A stretch of DNA of 64,000 nucleotides. Source: Streptomyces sp. NBC_00376 (GTDB taxonomy: Bacteria; Actinomycetota; Actinomycetes; Streptomycetales; Streptomycetaceae). Below are positions 8,143-17,871 of this stretch, piece by piece. Numbering within the stretch: the stretch's first letter is position 1; each line of letters opens with the position of its first letter. The position numbers and the translations under genes are program-made. The notes below the pieces were generated by a model, which was not told where the DNA came from, ran no database searches, and saw nothing but the letters and a program-made list of their open reading frames with translations. The stretch covers positions 2,914,001 to 2,978,000 of the forward strand of contig NZ_CP107960.1 in assembly GCF_036077095.1 (NCBI RefSeq), read 5' to 3'.

Positions 8143-9215
8143 CCCGGCCCGGTTCCGGACTGCGTCCCTTCTCGGTCAAGGCCAAGATGAGCACGCTCGT
8201 CGTGGTCTCGGTGTTCATCACCACCGGGCTGCTGATGGTGGCCGTGCGCACCAGGACCGAGTTGCGGTTCATCACGGTGTTCTCGGTGATCGCGACCCTG
8301 CTCATAACCCAGTTCGTGGCGCACGGTCTGACCTCGCCGCTGGACGAGATGACCACGGTGGCCCGGTCGATATCGCACGGCGACTACACCAGACGGGTGA
8401 GCGGCGCCGACCGGCGCGACGAACTCGGCGACCTGGCCCAGACGATCAACCGCATGGCGGACGATCTGGAGGCCGTGGACCGGCACCGCAAGGAGCTGGT
8501 CGCCAATGTCTCGCACGAACTGCGAACACCCATCGCGGCGCTGAGAGCCGTGCTGGAGAACGTCGTGGACGGGGTGTCCACCGCCGATCCCGAGACGATG
8601 CGCACGGCGCTGAAGCAGACCGAGCGGCTCGGCAGGCTGGTGGAGACGCTGCTGGACCTGTCCCGGCTGGACAACGGGGTGGTCACGCTCAAGGCCCGCC
8701 GTTTCGAGGTGTGGCCGTATCTGTCGGGCGTGCTGAAGGAGGCGAACCTCGCCGCGGGGCACCGCCGGCTGCCGTCCGGTTCCGGGAACCACACCCGCAA
8801 GGACGTCCATCTGCACCTGGACGTGTCGCCGCCGGAGCTGACCGCGCACGCGGACGCGGAGCGACTGCACCAGGTGGTGGCCAATCTGATCGACAACGCC
8901 GTCAAGCACAGCCCGCCGCACGGCCGGGTCACCGTGCTGGCCCGGCGCGGGGCCGCCCCGGAGTCCCTGACCCTCGAAGTCATGGACGAGGGTCCCGGCA
9001 TTCCGGAGTCCGAGCGGCACCGGGTCTTCGAGCGCTTCAACCGCGGCGAGGTGCCCTCCCCGCACGGTCCGGGCAGCGACGGCGGCACGGGCCTCGGGCT
9101 GGCGATCGCCCGCTGGGCGGTGGATCTGCACGGCGGACGCATCGGCGTGGCCGAATCCGTTCGCGGCTGCCGCATTCAGGTCACTCTTCCGGGGATCCCT
9201 CAGCAGCGAGGTTGA
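8139..9215 (+). CDS. sensor histidine kinase
   Basis: 358 residues. Two hydrophobic helices (STLVVVSVFITTGLLMVAV and FITVFSVIATLLITQFVAHG) are separated by only about ten residues, so there is almost no extracellular sensor loop. A HAMP segment follows (SPLDEMTTVARSISHGDYTRR). Next come the phospho-His motif NVSHELRTPIAALRA and the ATPase domain with N box NLIDNAVKHS, DEGPGIP and GGTGLGLAIARW. It is translationally coupled to the response regulator. The short loop suggests sensing within or at the membrane, which is an inference from architecture. Confidence 0.92.
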   Translation: MTRPGSGLRPFSVKAKMSTLVVVSVFITTGLLMVAVRTRTELRFITVFSVIATLLITQFVAHGLTSPLDEMTTVARSISHGDYTRRVSGADRRDELGDLAQTINRMADDLEAVDRHRKELVANVSHELRTPIAALRAVLENVVDGVSTADPETMRTALKQTERLGRLVETLLDLSRLDNGVVTLKARRFEVWPYLSGVLKEANLAAGHRRLPSGSGNHTRKDVHLHLDVSPPELTAHADAERLHQVVANLIDNAVKHSPPHGRVTVLARRGAAPESLTLEVMDEGPGIPESERHRVFERFNRGEVPSPHGPGSDGGTGLGLAIARWAVDLHGGRIGVAESVRGCRIQVTLPGIPQQRG

Positions 9216-9472
9216 CATAGGGTTCGAACCGGAAGGGCGCGTTCTGCGTGTTCCGTTCAAGGGGTGCGGTCCAGGGGGCCGTAGCCGCGGTCCCACGTAC
9301 CCAAAAAGCAGCGGAACCGTGCTTGTTTCCCGCCAATTCCCGTACCGAAACCCGCCTTCCGATGTGACTTGCGCGACGAAGACCGGCCCGGCCTGCGTGG
9401 AACGGCCGGGGAGGCGTAGCCTTGATTTCCGCTGTCCATCACCTTGTGAAGCGGAAGAGGGCGGTTGCCGCC

Positions 9473-12400
9473 GTGTCGTCTCAGTCCCCCAGTAACTCGA
9501 GCATCTCGACCGACCAAGCCAGCCCGGGTTCGAACCCGGCCGCTGCTTTCGGGCCCAATGAGTGGCTCGTCGACGAGATCTACCAGCAGTACCTCCAGGA
9601 TCCCAATTCGGTCGATCGCGCCTGGTGGGACTTCTTCGCCGACTACAAGCCGGGTACGTCCGGCACGGCGGACAAGCCCGTTCCCGGCGTCCCGGCCGCA
9701 GCGGCCGCGGTGACCCCGGCCGCGCCGCCCGCGCCCGCGCCGGCCACCCCGGCCGCACCCGCTCCGGCCCCCGCGGCCCCGGCCCCCGCACAGGCCGCCC
9801 CCGCCGCTGCTCCGGCAGCCCCGGCGAAGGCCGCCCCGGCTCCGGCCGCGAAGGCCGCCGAGCCCGCCCCGGCCAAGGCCGCGCCGGCCACCGAGGCCCC
9901 GGCCGGACCCGAGTACGTCACTCTGCGTGGCCCCTCGGCCGCCGTCGCGAAGAACATGAACGCCTCGCTGGAGCTGCCGACGGCCACGTCCGTCCGCGCC
10001 GTCCCGGTGAAGCTGCTCTTCGACAACCGCATCGTCATCAACAACCACCTCAAGCGCGCCCGGGGCGGGAAGATCTCCTTCACGCACCTCATCGGGTACG
10101 CGATGGTGCAGGCCCTCAAGGCCATGCCGGCGATGAACCACTCCTTCGCGGTGAAGGACGGCAAGCCGACCCTGGTCAAGCCGGACCACGTCAACCTCGG
10201 TCTGGCCATCGACCTGGTGAAGCCGAACGGCGACCGCCAGCTGGTCGTCGCGGCCATCAAGAAGGCCGAGACGCTCAACTTCTTCGAGTTCTGGCAGGCC
10301 TACGAGGACATCGTCCGCCGCGCCCGCAACGGCAAGCTCGGCATGGACGACTTCACCGGCGTCACCGCCTCGCTGACCAACCCCGGCGGCATCGGCACCG
10401 TCCACTCCGTGCCCCGCCTGATGCCCGGTCAGGGTCTCATCATGGGCGTCGGCGCGATGGACTACCCGGCAGAGTTCCAGGGCACCTCCCAGGACACCCT
10501 GAACAAGCTGGGCATCTCCAAGGTCATGACGCTGACCTCGACGTACGACCACCGGGTCATCCAGGGCGCCGCCTCCGGCGAGTTCCTGCGGATCGTCGCC
10601 CAGCTGCTGCTCGGCGAGAACGAGTTCTACGACGAGATCTTCAAGTCGCTGCGCATCCCGTACGAGCCGGTCCGCTGGCTGACGGACATCGACGCCTCGC
10701 ACGACAGCGACGTCACCAAGGCCGCGCGGGTCTTCGAGCTGATCCACTCCTACCGGGTCCGCGGCCACGTCATGGCCGACACCGACCCGCTGGAGTACCG
10801 CCAGCGCAAGCACCCCGACCTGGACATCACCGAGCACGGCCTCACCCTGTGGGACCTGGAGCGGGACTTCGCGGTCGGCGGTTTCGCCGGCAAGTCGATG
10901 ATGAAGCTCCGCGACATCCTCGGTGTGCTGCGCGAGTCGTACTGCCGCACCACCGGCATCGAGTTCATGCACATCCAGGACCCGAAGCAGCGCAAGTGGC
11001 TCCAGGACCGGGTGGAGCGCCCGCGCGCCCAGCAGCCCGAGCGCGAGGAGCAGCTGCGGATCCTGCGCCGGCTGAACGCCGCCGAGGCGTTCGAGACGTT
11101 CCTGCAGACCAAGTACGTCGGCCAGAAGCGGTTCTCGCTGGAGGGCGGCGAGTCCGTCATCCCGCTGCTCGACGCGGTCATCGACTCCGCCGCCGAGGCC
11201 CGCCTCGACGAGGTCGTCATCGGCATGGCCCACCGCGGCCGGCTCAACGTCCTCGCCAACATCGTGGGCAAGTCGTACGCCCAGATCTTCCGCGAGTTCG
11301 AGGGCAACCTCGACCCCCGGTCGATGCACGGCTCCGGCGACGTCAAGTACCACCTGGGCGCCGAGGGCACCTTCACCGGTCTGGACGGCGAGCAGATCAA
11401 GGTCTCGCTGGCCGCCAACCCCTCGCACCTGGAGGCGGTCGACCCGGTCCTGGAGGGCATCGCCCGCGCCAAGCAGGACATCATCAACAAGGGCGGCACG
11501 GACTTCACCGTCCTGCCCATCGCGCTCCACGGCGACGCGGCCTTCGCGGGCCAGGGCGTCGTCGCCGAGACGCTCAACATGTCGCAGCTGCGCGGCTACC
11601 GCACCGGCGGCACCGTGCACGTGGTGATCAACAACCAGGTCGGCTTCACCGCCGCCCCGGAGTCCTCGCGCTCCTCGATGTACGCCACCGACGTGGCGCG
11701 CATGATCGAGGCGCCGATCATCCACGTCAACGGCGACGACCCCGAGGCCGTCGTCCGGGTCGCGCGGCTCGCCTTCGAGTTCCGCCAGGCGTTCAACAAG
11801 GACGTCGTGATCGACCTCATCTGCTACCGCCGCCGCGGTCACAACGAGGGCGACAACCCGGAGTTCACCAACCCGCAGATGTACACCCTGATCGACAAGA
11901 AGCGCTCGGTGCGCAAGCTCTACACCGAGTCCCTCATCGGTCGCGGCGACATCACGCTGGAAGAGGCCGAGCAGGCGCTCCAGGACTTCCAGGGCCAGCT
12001 GGAGAAGGTCTTCGCCGAGGTCCGCGAGGCCACCTCGCTGCCGGCCCCGGCGCACACCCCCGAGGTCCAGCCGGAGTTCCCGGTCGCCGTGACCACCGCG
12101 ATCTCCCCGGAGTTCGTCAAGGTCATCGCGGAGTCCCAGGTCAACATCCCCGACCGGATCACCGTCCACCCCCGCCTGATGCCGCAGATGCAGCGCCGCG
12201 CGGCCTCGGTGGAGAACGGCACGATCGACTGGGGCATGGGCGAGACCCTGGCCATCGGTTCGCTGCTGATGGAGGGCACCCCGGTCCGGCTCGCCGGCCA
12301 GGACACCCGCCGCGGCACCTTCGGCCAGCGCCACGCGGTCCTCGTCGACCAGGTGACCGGCGAGGACTACACCCCGCTGCTCTACCTCTCCGACGACCAG

Positions 12401-13288
12401 GCCCGTTACAACGTCTACGACTCGCTGCTCAGCGAGTACGCGGCGATGGGCTTCGAGTACGGCTACTCGCTGGCCCGCCCGGAGTCGCTGGTCGTCTGGG
12501 AGGCCCAGTTCGGTGACTTCGTCAACGGCGCGCAGACCGTCGTCGACGAGTTCATCTCCTCGGCCGAGCAGAAGTGGGGCCAGACCTCCGGCGTCACGCT
12601 GCTGCTGCCGCACGGCTACGAGGGCCAGGGCCCGGACCACTCGTCCGCCCGCCCGGAGCGTTTCCTCACGCTGTGCGCGCAGAACAACATGACGGTCGCC
12701 ATGCCGACCCTGCCGTCGAACTACTTCCACCTCCTGCGGTGGCAGGTGCACAACCCGCACCACAAGCCGCTGATCGTCTTCACCCCGAAGTCGATGCTCC
12801 GCCTCAAGGCGGCCGCGTCGAAGGTGGAGGAGTTCACCACCGGCGGCTTCCGCCCGGTGATCGGCGACGACTCGGTGAACCCGGCCGAGGTCCGCAAGGT
12901 CGTCTTCTGCGCCGGCAAGGTCTACTACGACCTGGAGGCCGAGCGTACGAAGCGCGGCGCCACGGACGCTGAGGCTGCCAACACGGCGATTATCCGTCTG
13001 GAGCGCCTGTACCCGCTGCCGGGTGCCGAGATCCAGGCCGAGATCGCCAAGTACCCGAACGCCGAGAAGTACCTCTGGACCCAGGAGGAGCCGGCCAACC
13101 AGGGCGCCTGGCCGTTCATCGCCCTGAACCTGATCGACCACCTGGACCTGGCCGTCGGCGCCGACGTCCCGCACGGTGAGCGCCTGCGCCGCATCTCGCG
13201 TCCGCACAGCTCGTCCCCGGCGGTCGGCTCGGCCAAGCGCCACCAGGCCGAGCAGGCCCAGCTGGTCGCCGAGGTCTTCGAGGCCTGA
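9473..13288 (+). CDS. kgd: multifunctional 2-oxoglutarate metabolism enzyme (decarboxylase/dehydrogenase E1 with E2-type acyltransferase domain)
   Basis: About 1271 residues; the actinobacterial SucA/OdhA/Kgd enzyme of the TCA cycle. In order: N-terminal helix [19 protein letters not shown]; an Ala/Pro-rich linker (about residues 60-140); a lipoyl-less E2 acyltransferase domain ending near [12 protein letters not shown] (about residue 360); then the thiamine-diphosphate E1 part with [26 protein letters not shown] and [16 protein letters not shown]. It converts 2-oxoglutarate to succinic semialdehyde or, with E2/E3 partners, to succinyl-CoA. GTG at 9473 follows GGAAGAGGG and gives the usual N-terminus; earlier in-frame starts (TTG 9422, GTG 9446) are less convincing. 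A strong terminator follows. Confidence 0.95.
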   Translation: MSSQSPSNSSISTDQASPGSNPAAAFGPNEWLVDEIYQQYLQDPNSVDRAWWDFFADYKPGTSGTADKPVPGVPAAAAAVTPAAPPAPAPATPAAPAPAPAAPAPAQAAPAAAPAAPAKAAPAPAAKAAEPAPAKAAPATEAPAGPEYVTLRGPSAAVAKNMNASLELPTATSVRAVPVKLLFDNRIVINNHLKRARGGKISFTHLIGYAMVQALKAMPAMNHSFAVKDGKPTLVKPDHVNLGLAIDLVKPNGDRQLVVAAIKKAETLNFFEFWQAYEDIVRRARNGKLGMDDFTGVTASLTNPGGIGTVHSVPRLMPGQGLIMGVGAMDYPAEFQGTSQDTLNKLGISKVMTLTSTYDHRVIQGAASGEFLRIVAQLLLGENEFYDEIFKSLRIPYEPVRWLTDIDASHDSDVTKAARVFELIHSYRVRGHVMADTDPLEYRQRKHPDLDITEHGLTLWDLERDFAVGGFAGKSMMKLRDILGVLRESYCRTTGIEFMHIQDPKQRKWLQDRVERPRAQQPEREEQLRILRRLNAAEAFETFLQTKYVGQKRFSLEGGESVIPLLDAVIDSAAEARLDEVVIGMAHRGRLNVLANIVGKSYAQIFREFEGNLDPRSMHGSGDVKYHLGAEGTFTGLDGEQIKVSLAANPSHLEAVDPVLEGIARAKQDIINKGGTDFTVLPIALHGDAAFAGQGVVAETLNMSQLRGYRTGGTVHVVINNQVGFTAAPESSRSSMYATDVARMIEAPIIHVNGDDPEAVVRVARLAFEFRQAFNKDVVIDLICYRRRGHNEGDNPEFTNPQMYTLIDKKRSVRKLYTESLIGRGDITLEEAEQALQDFQGQLEKVFAEVREATSLPAPAHTPEVQPEFPVAVTTAISPEFVKVIAESQVNIPDRITVHPRLMPQMQRRAASVENGTIDWGMGETLAIGSLLMEGTPVRLAGQDTRRGTFGQRHAVLVDQVTGEDYTPLLYLSDDQARYNVYDSLLSEYAAMGFEYGYSLARPESLVVWEAQFGDFVNGAQTVVDEFISSAEQKWGQTSGVTLLLPHGYEGQGPDHSSARPERFLTLCAQNNMTVAMPTLPSNYFHLLRWQVHNPHHKPLIVFTPKSMLRLKAAASKVEEFTTGGFRPVIGDDSVNPAEVRKVVFCAGKVYYDLEAERTKRGATDAEAANTAIIRLERLYPLPGAEIQAEIAKYPNAEKYLWTQEEPANQGAWPFIALNLIDHLDLAVGADVPHGERLRRISRPHSSSPAVGSAKRHQAEQAQLVAEVFEA

Positions 13289-13304
13289 CCCGCTGCCGTA
13301 CGAA

Positions 13305-13351
13305 CCGAGGGGCCCGGCCCCGCGACTTGCTCGCGGGGCCGGGCCCCTCGG
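13305..13351. terminator. bidirectional terminator between kgd and the convergent fxsT-like gene
   Basis: A perfect 20-bp stem (arms 13305-13324 and 13332-13351) with a 7-base loop, followed on the + strand by TTTT. It lies 16 bases after kgd and 29 bases from the end of the convergent minus-strand gene, so it can serve both. Confidence 0.9.
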
Positions 13352-13380
13352 TTTTCGTGGCCGGTGGTGCGGGGCGCCGG

Positions 13381-16374
13381 CTAGACGACCGGGGGTTCGA
13401 AGTCCCAGTACGGGCGGTTGCGCGAGCGGGCCGAGACCGTATGGACGTGCTGGGCACCGAGGGTGGCCACCAGGTCGCCCAGCGCCTCGTTCTCGACCTT
13501 CTCGGCCCGCTGCCGCTCCCGTACGCCACGCAGGTCCGCGGCATGGGCGATCCGGGCGGAGAGGGTCAGCGGGTGGGTCCGCCCGAGGGTCTCGGTGGCC
13601 CTGGCGATGACCGCGGCCGTCAGCGAGGCCGCGGATTCCGGGTCTCCCACCAGGTTGCGCAGCGCCGAGGCGTTGATGGCGCACCCCAGGGTCCAGGGGT
13701 GGTACTCGCCGACGGCCTGTGTCAACGCGGCGAGGGCCCCTTCCAGGAGCGTATGGGCCTGGTCGCGCTCGCCCACGTTGCGCAGGATCAGTGCGTGGTT
13801 GCCCCGCGTTCCCGCCACGAAGGGGTGCTCCTCGCCGAGCATGCTCAGATAGCCGTCGATGACCTTCTCGCTTATGCCCCTGGCCTGGTCGATGTCCGCG
13901 TGCTCGCGGGCGAAGCAGCTCTGCCCGGCCGCGAACATCATGGTCAGCGGGTCGCCCTCGCCCAGCACGCGCTCGCACCGCTCCAGGACCCGGGTGAACA
14001 GGGTCGAGGCCTTGGCGCGATCTCCCGAGCGGTAGTGGCACAGCGCGAGGTTGTACTCGGCCCGCAGCGTCTGCGGGTTGTCGTTGCCGAGGACCCGCCG
14101 GTGCACCCCGACGCTCTGGTTCTGGAGCGACATCCCGTCGCTGTAGCGACCGAGCAGGCGCAGGTCGGTGGCGTAGTTGGTCTGGGAGGCCAGGGTCCAG
14201 TTGTGCCGCTGGCCCAGGAACTGCCGACGGGCTTCCAGGGTCCGCCGGTTGAGCTCCAGGGACTCCTGGTACCGGCCGAGGAGCCGCAGCGAGACGGCCA
14301 GGTTGTTCTGCGCGTTGAGCGTGCGCGAGTCCTGGTCGCCCAGCAGTTCGCGGTAGGCGGCGAGGACCCAGCCGGACATCTCCAGCGCCTCTTCGTACCG
14401 GCCGAGCCCGCGCAGATCGGCGGCGAGGCCTCCGGCGGCGCGCAGATGCTCCAGATCCTGCACGCCGCGCTCGGCGCGCAGATGGTCCACCGCGGCACGT
14501 TCGATCACTTCCGTACCGGCGTAGTCGCCGACGGCCCGCAGCAGGTTGGCGTAGTGGTAGCTGAGGTCCCAGATCCTGGGGTGGTCCTCGCCGAGGAGTT
14601 CCCGCCAGGCCTTCATGGCGCGTTCGCCCAGCTTGATGCCGGCCCGGTACTCGCCGGAGAGGTACATGTAGCGCAGGCAGTTGAGCACCAGGGACTGCAC
14701 CGCCGGGTCGGTGCTCCTGAGCACGTCGGCCCATTTCAGGTGCGGGGTGATCTCGGCGTAGGCGGGCCACAGGCGGGTGTCGCTGGGCCTGCCGGGGTCC
14801 GCGGCGGCGAGGGCCCGGCGAACCACGTCGATGAACTCCCGGCGGTCCCGCTCGGTCATGTCGTGGCCGACGATCTGGTGGACCATCCGGTGCATGTAGA
14901 GCGATTCTCCGGGGGACGCCTCGTCGAGGACCGACTCGTGGGACTCCAGCCGGACCACGGAGTACTGGCGCAGCTGTGCGATCGCCTTGTTCCACAGCAG
15001 CGGGTCGTTCATCAGGCCGGACACCTGTTCCGGCAGCTCGCCCGCGGGCATTTCCTTCAGCAGCCGCACCGGAATGGAGCCGGGCGCGAAGAAGCTGCAC
15101 AGGCGGAGCAGATCGACGGACTCGGGGACCGTGTCCTTGAGCTTGTTCAGCAGTATCGACCATGCGGTCTGGAAGGCGAGCGGGAAGTCGGCGGAGACCT
15201 TGACGACGTCCTGGTCGATGCCGCCTTCGAGAAGTTCGATGTACTCCTCGACCGACAGGTCGGAGTCGTTCAGCCAGCCTGCGGTCTGGTCGAGGAGGAG
15301 CGGAAGGTCTTCGAGCGCCTCGGCGAGCCGGTCCGCTTCGGCGGGGCTCAGGCGCGGTGCGCGGCGCCGGACGAAGGCGACCGACTCGTCCCGGTTGTAG
15401 ACGGGCACCTCGACGAGGTTGCTGTTGTGCTCGCCCCACTCCGGGTTGCGCGAGGTGATGAGGACGTGTCCGGGGCCGGTCGGCACCAGGTCCCAGATGT
15501 TCTCGGGCTCGTCGGCGCCGTCGAGCACGAGGAGCCAGTGGGAGTGCGGTTCACCGCGGCGCAGCGCGTCCCGCACCGCGCGCAGCCGCTCGCCGTACTC
15601 GACACCGGTGGACAGGCCCAGTTCGGGGGCGAGTTCGGCGAGCCGCTGGCGATAGAGCGCACGCCGGTCGGCGGGCACCCACCAGACCACGTCGTACTCG
15701 GAACCGAAGCGGTAGACGTACTCCGCGGCCAGCTGGGTCTTGCCGACACCGGACATGCCGTACAGCGCCACGACCCCGGCGCCCGACCCGGCGTCCTGGA
15801 GAGCCTGGTACGCCTTGTTGAGCAGTTCCTCACGACCGGTGAACCGGGTGTTGCGCCGCGGTACCCCGCCCCACACCTCGGGGGTGTCGGCCGGGTAGCG
15901 GGGGCCCGGCCGGTGCTCGACCGGCTCGGGAAGCGGTTCGGTGGGCAGGCCGAGGCGGACGAGGAGCCGTCGCTCGGCCTCGTCGGCACCGACGTTGGTG
16001 AGGTCGGCGGTGCCGAGGACCGAGGTGGCGCCGGGCAGTGCCGAAGTGGTGAGGCTGACGGCGGCGAAGCGGTCGGGGTCGGGGGCGACGACCTCGCGCA
16101 GCGCCCTGTTCCACTCGTCGTGCGTGCGCGGGCCGAGCTGGAAGTACCAGTCGCTGAGGACCAGCAGGACGCGGCCCCTGGAGAGCGTCAGGTCGCGCAG
16201 CGACTCCTCGAGCGGCACCTCCACCGGTGGGTCCCAGCGCTGCTGGACGACCGTCACCCCGCGCCGCTCCAGGCGGTCCCCGATCCAGGTCGCCCAGGCG
16301 CGATTGAAACCGGCGAAACTGATGGTGACGGATTGCGCCCCGGTTGCTCCAACTTGCCTACGCGTTCCGGGCAT
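13381..16374 (-). CDS. fxsT: TIR-like / NB-ARC / TPR protein of an FxSxx-COOH system (FxsT-like)
   Basis: 997 residues. Residues ~13-140 look TIR-like (SVTISFAGFNRAWATWIGDR, then RGRVLLVLSDWYF and HDEWNRAL). The NB-ARC/STAND ATPase follows, with P-loop GMSGVGKTQ (206-214) and Walker B LLVLDGADEPE. From ~590 to the end there are repeated TPR helices (motifs such as LGRYQESLELNRRTL, NNLAVSLRLLGRY). This matches the TPR protein recurrent in FxSxx-COOH peptide loci. STAND proteins act as switchable oligomerising sensors; whether the TIR part has NADase activity is unknown. ATG 16374 has GGGAGAC upstream. It is the last gene of the minus-strand array that includes fxsA and fxsB. Confidence 0.85.
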   Translation of the reverse strand: MPGTRRQVGATGAQSVTISFAGFNRAWATWIGDRLERRGVTVVQQRWDPPVEVPLEESLRDLTLSRGRVLLVLSDWYFQLGPRTHDEWNRALREVVAPDPDRFAAVSLTTSALPGATSVLGTADLTNVGADEAERRLLVRLGLPTEPLPEPVEHRPGPRYPADTPEVWGGVPRRNTRFTGREELLNKAYQALQDAGSGAGVVALYGMSGVGKTQLAAEYVYRFGSEYDVVWWVPADRRALYRQRLAELAPELGLSTGVEYGERLRAVRDALRRGEPHSHWLLVLDGADEPENIWDLVPTGPGHVLITSRNPEWGEHNSNLVEVPVYNRDESVAFVRRRAPRLSPAEADRLAEALEDLPLLLDQTAGWLNDSDLSVEEYIELLEGGIDQDVVKVSADFPLAFQTAWSILLNKLKDTVPESVDLLRLCSFFAPGSIPVRLLKEMPAGELPEQVSGLMNDPLLWNKAIAQLRQYSVVRLESHESVLDEASPGESLYMHRMVHQIVGHDMTERDRREFIDVVRRALAAADPGRPSDTRLWPAYAEITPHLKWADVLRSTDPAVQSLVLNCLRYMYLSGEYRAGIKLGERAMKAWRELLGEDHPRIWDLSYHYANLLRAVGDYAGTEVIERAAVDHLRAERGVQDLEHLRAAGGLAADLRGLGRYEEALEMSGWVLAAYRELLGDQDSRTLNAQNNLAVSLRLLGRYQESLELNRRTLEARRQFLGQRHNWTLASQTNYATDLRLLGRYSDGMSLQNQSVGVHRRVLGNDNPQTLRAEYNLALCHYRSGDRAKASTLFTRVLERCERVLGEGDPLTMMFAAGQSCFAREHADIDQARGISEKVIDGYLSMLGEEHPFVAGTRGNHALILRNVGERDQAHTLLEGALAALTQAVGEYHPWTLGCAINASALRNLVGDPESAASLTAAVIARATETLGRTHPLTLSARIAHAADLRGVRERQRAEKVENEALGDLVATLGAQHVHTVSARSRNRPYWDFEPPVV

Positions 16375-16455
16375 TCAACCGTCTCCCTGCCTCGATTCGA
16401 GCCTTGTCAACATACACCGGAGCCTGGTCGCTCCGGCGGACAATCCCGGGGGTTC

Positions 16456-17871
16456 TCACGGCCTGTGCGGGCCGTTCCTCTGCTGCCATATCACCTTCGC
16501 GGTGGCCACGTATGCCTCCGCACGCGCGAGGTGCCCCGCAGGAGGCGGACAATCGTCCAGACGGTGGTAGAGCGCGATCATCTCGTTGACCAGCACCCGG
16601 CCCTCGCGGGTCAGCTCCGCCGATCCGGCCAGCACGGGGAGTACGGCTCCGACCTGTTCGCGGCAGCGGGCGTGCTCGGCCCAGGCCAGGTCGCGGTGGG
16701 TGACGCGGCGCGCGGAGAGCGCGAACCGCTGCCAGTAATCGGCGAGCGCGATGTGCGAGTAGGCGCCTTGGAGGAGGCCGTCGAAGGGGCGGGGGTCGGA
16801 GCGCCAGGGGGCGAAGTGGCGTGGGGTCGCGTCCTCGTGGTGCAGCGGCAGGAGGGCGCAGAGCGCGGACAGCTTGGTGTGCTGGAGTTCGTGGACGAGG
16901 GTGGAGGCGAAGTAGGCGGGGGTGGCCGGCCTGCTGCTGAGGACGGCACCGAACGCTTCCCGCCTGGTGCCGCTGCAGTGTGCCGTGCCCTCGCCGGCGG
17001 GCCCGGAACCGGGTGGCGGGCCGAGCGGGACGAGGCAGCGGAGCAGGACCGCCGCCTCGGTGAGGCGGTGCTCGCCGCCGATGGCGAGCAGGGGTGCCAC
17101 ACCGGCCCAGGACTCGGCCCAGGCCTTGCGTTCGTGGTCGTCGATATGGGTGGCGGCGCTCAGGCCGTGCCGCTGGAGTCCGCGGCCGTCGGTGCGGTAC
17201 GGGTCGACGTCGTCCAGGGGTACGGGGCCGATGCCCGACTGCACGGCGGGCAGGGCGAGCACCGGCAGCCAGCGCGGGTCGCCCGAGCCGGTCGTGCCGT
17301 CCGGGTGGGTGTGTGCCGATATGGATTCCTGCCCGGTCTCACGCATCGTCAATTCGTCGCCGGAGAAGGCGATGTCGACCGGCGCGGATGCTTCGGTTTC
17401 CGTGCGCAGGGCACCCAGGGTGGGCAGGGACAGGAGCCCGCCGTGCGCGGTGAGCCGGGTCGTGAACGGGATTCCGGCGCGGATCGCGGCCGCGGCGGCC
17501 AGGGCGCTCAAGTGGTCCAGGTCGGCCCGGAGTTCGGGGCCGGGACCGGGGCCAGTGGCGGGTCCGGGGCTGGAGAGACCGCGCAGGCAGCGCTGCGCCC
17601 AGGGGCCCACGAGGGGGTGCAGCAGGACGGTGCGTAGGGCGGTCCGGTCGGCGCGTTCGGCCCTCTCCAGCAGCGCCCAGTCCTGACGGAGGCGGTCGAG
17701 CGCCTGGGGCGGGAGGACGTCGGCGGGTGCCGCCCCGGCCGCGTCGAGCAGGGCCCGCAGCAGGAGGAGCCGTCGGGTGTCCTGATCGCGTACGAGCACG
17801 CCGAGGGTGTCGGCATCGCCCTCGGTGCGGCCGAGTTGACGCAGCATGTGGTCCGGGAGTGGGGGGATCAT
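16456..17871 (-). CDS. HEXXH-motif protein associated with FxsB
   Basis: 471 residues. The core motif is HELQH at 327-331 within STLVHELQHTKLSALCAL, matching the HEXXH-motif domain family that accompanies FxsB-type radical SAM enzymes. HExxH is the zinc-binding, catalytic signature of metallopeptidases, but activity of this family is not something I can confirm. The N-terminal half is Leu/Arg-rich and helical. The ATG at 17871 overlaps the fxsB stop (ATGA), so its translation is coupled to fxsB. A maturation protease for the FxsA peptide is one possibility; a modified substrate or scaffold is another. Confidence 0.82.
   Translation of the reverse strand: MIPPLPDHMLRQLGRTEGDADTLGVLVRDQDTRRLLLLRALLDAAGAAPADVLPPQALDRLRQDWALLERAERADRTALRTVLLHPLVGPWAQRCLRGLSSPGPATGPGPGPELRADLDHLSALAAAAAIRAGIPFTTRLTAHGGLLSLPTLGALRTETEASAPVDIAFSGDELTMRETGQESISAHTHPDGTTGSGDPRWLPVLALPAVQSGIGPVPLDDVDPYRTDGRGLQRHGLSAATHIDDHERKAWAESWAGVAPLLAIGGEHRLTEAAVLLRCLVPLGPPPGSGPAGEGTAHCSGTRREAFGAVLSSRPATPAYFASTLVHELQHTKLSALCALLPLHHEDATPRHFAPWRSDPRPFDGLLQGAYSHIALADYWQRFALSARRVTHRDLAWAEHARCREQVGAVLPVLAGSAELTREGRVLVNEMIALYHRLDDCPPPAGHLARAEAYVATAKVIWQQRNGPHRP

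Noticed and set aside
9216..9250. GGTTCGAACC-like string that recalls a tRNA T-loop
   Set aside because: No cloverleaf arms can be drawn around it; it is a lone palindromic stretch.
9257..15439. A 2060-codon open frame on the minus strand opposite kgd and part of fxsT
   Set aside because: High-GC Streptomyces genes often leave the opposite strand open because stop codons are rare. The sequence is Gly/Arg/Leu-rich without domain motifs and lies opposite the well-supported kgd.
13327..17637. A 1436-codon + strand open frame opposite fxsT and the HEXXH gene
   Set aside because: Low-complexity translation with no motif, whereas the minus-strand frames carry clear P-loop, TPR and HExxH signatures.
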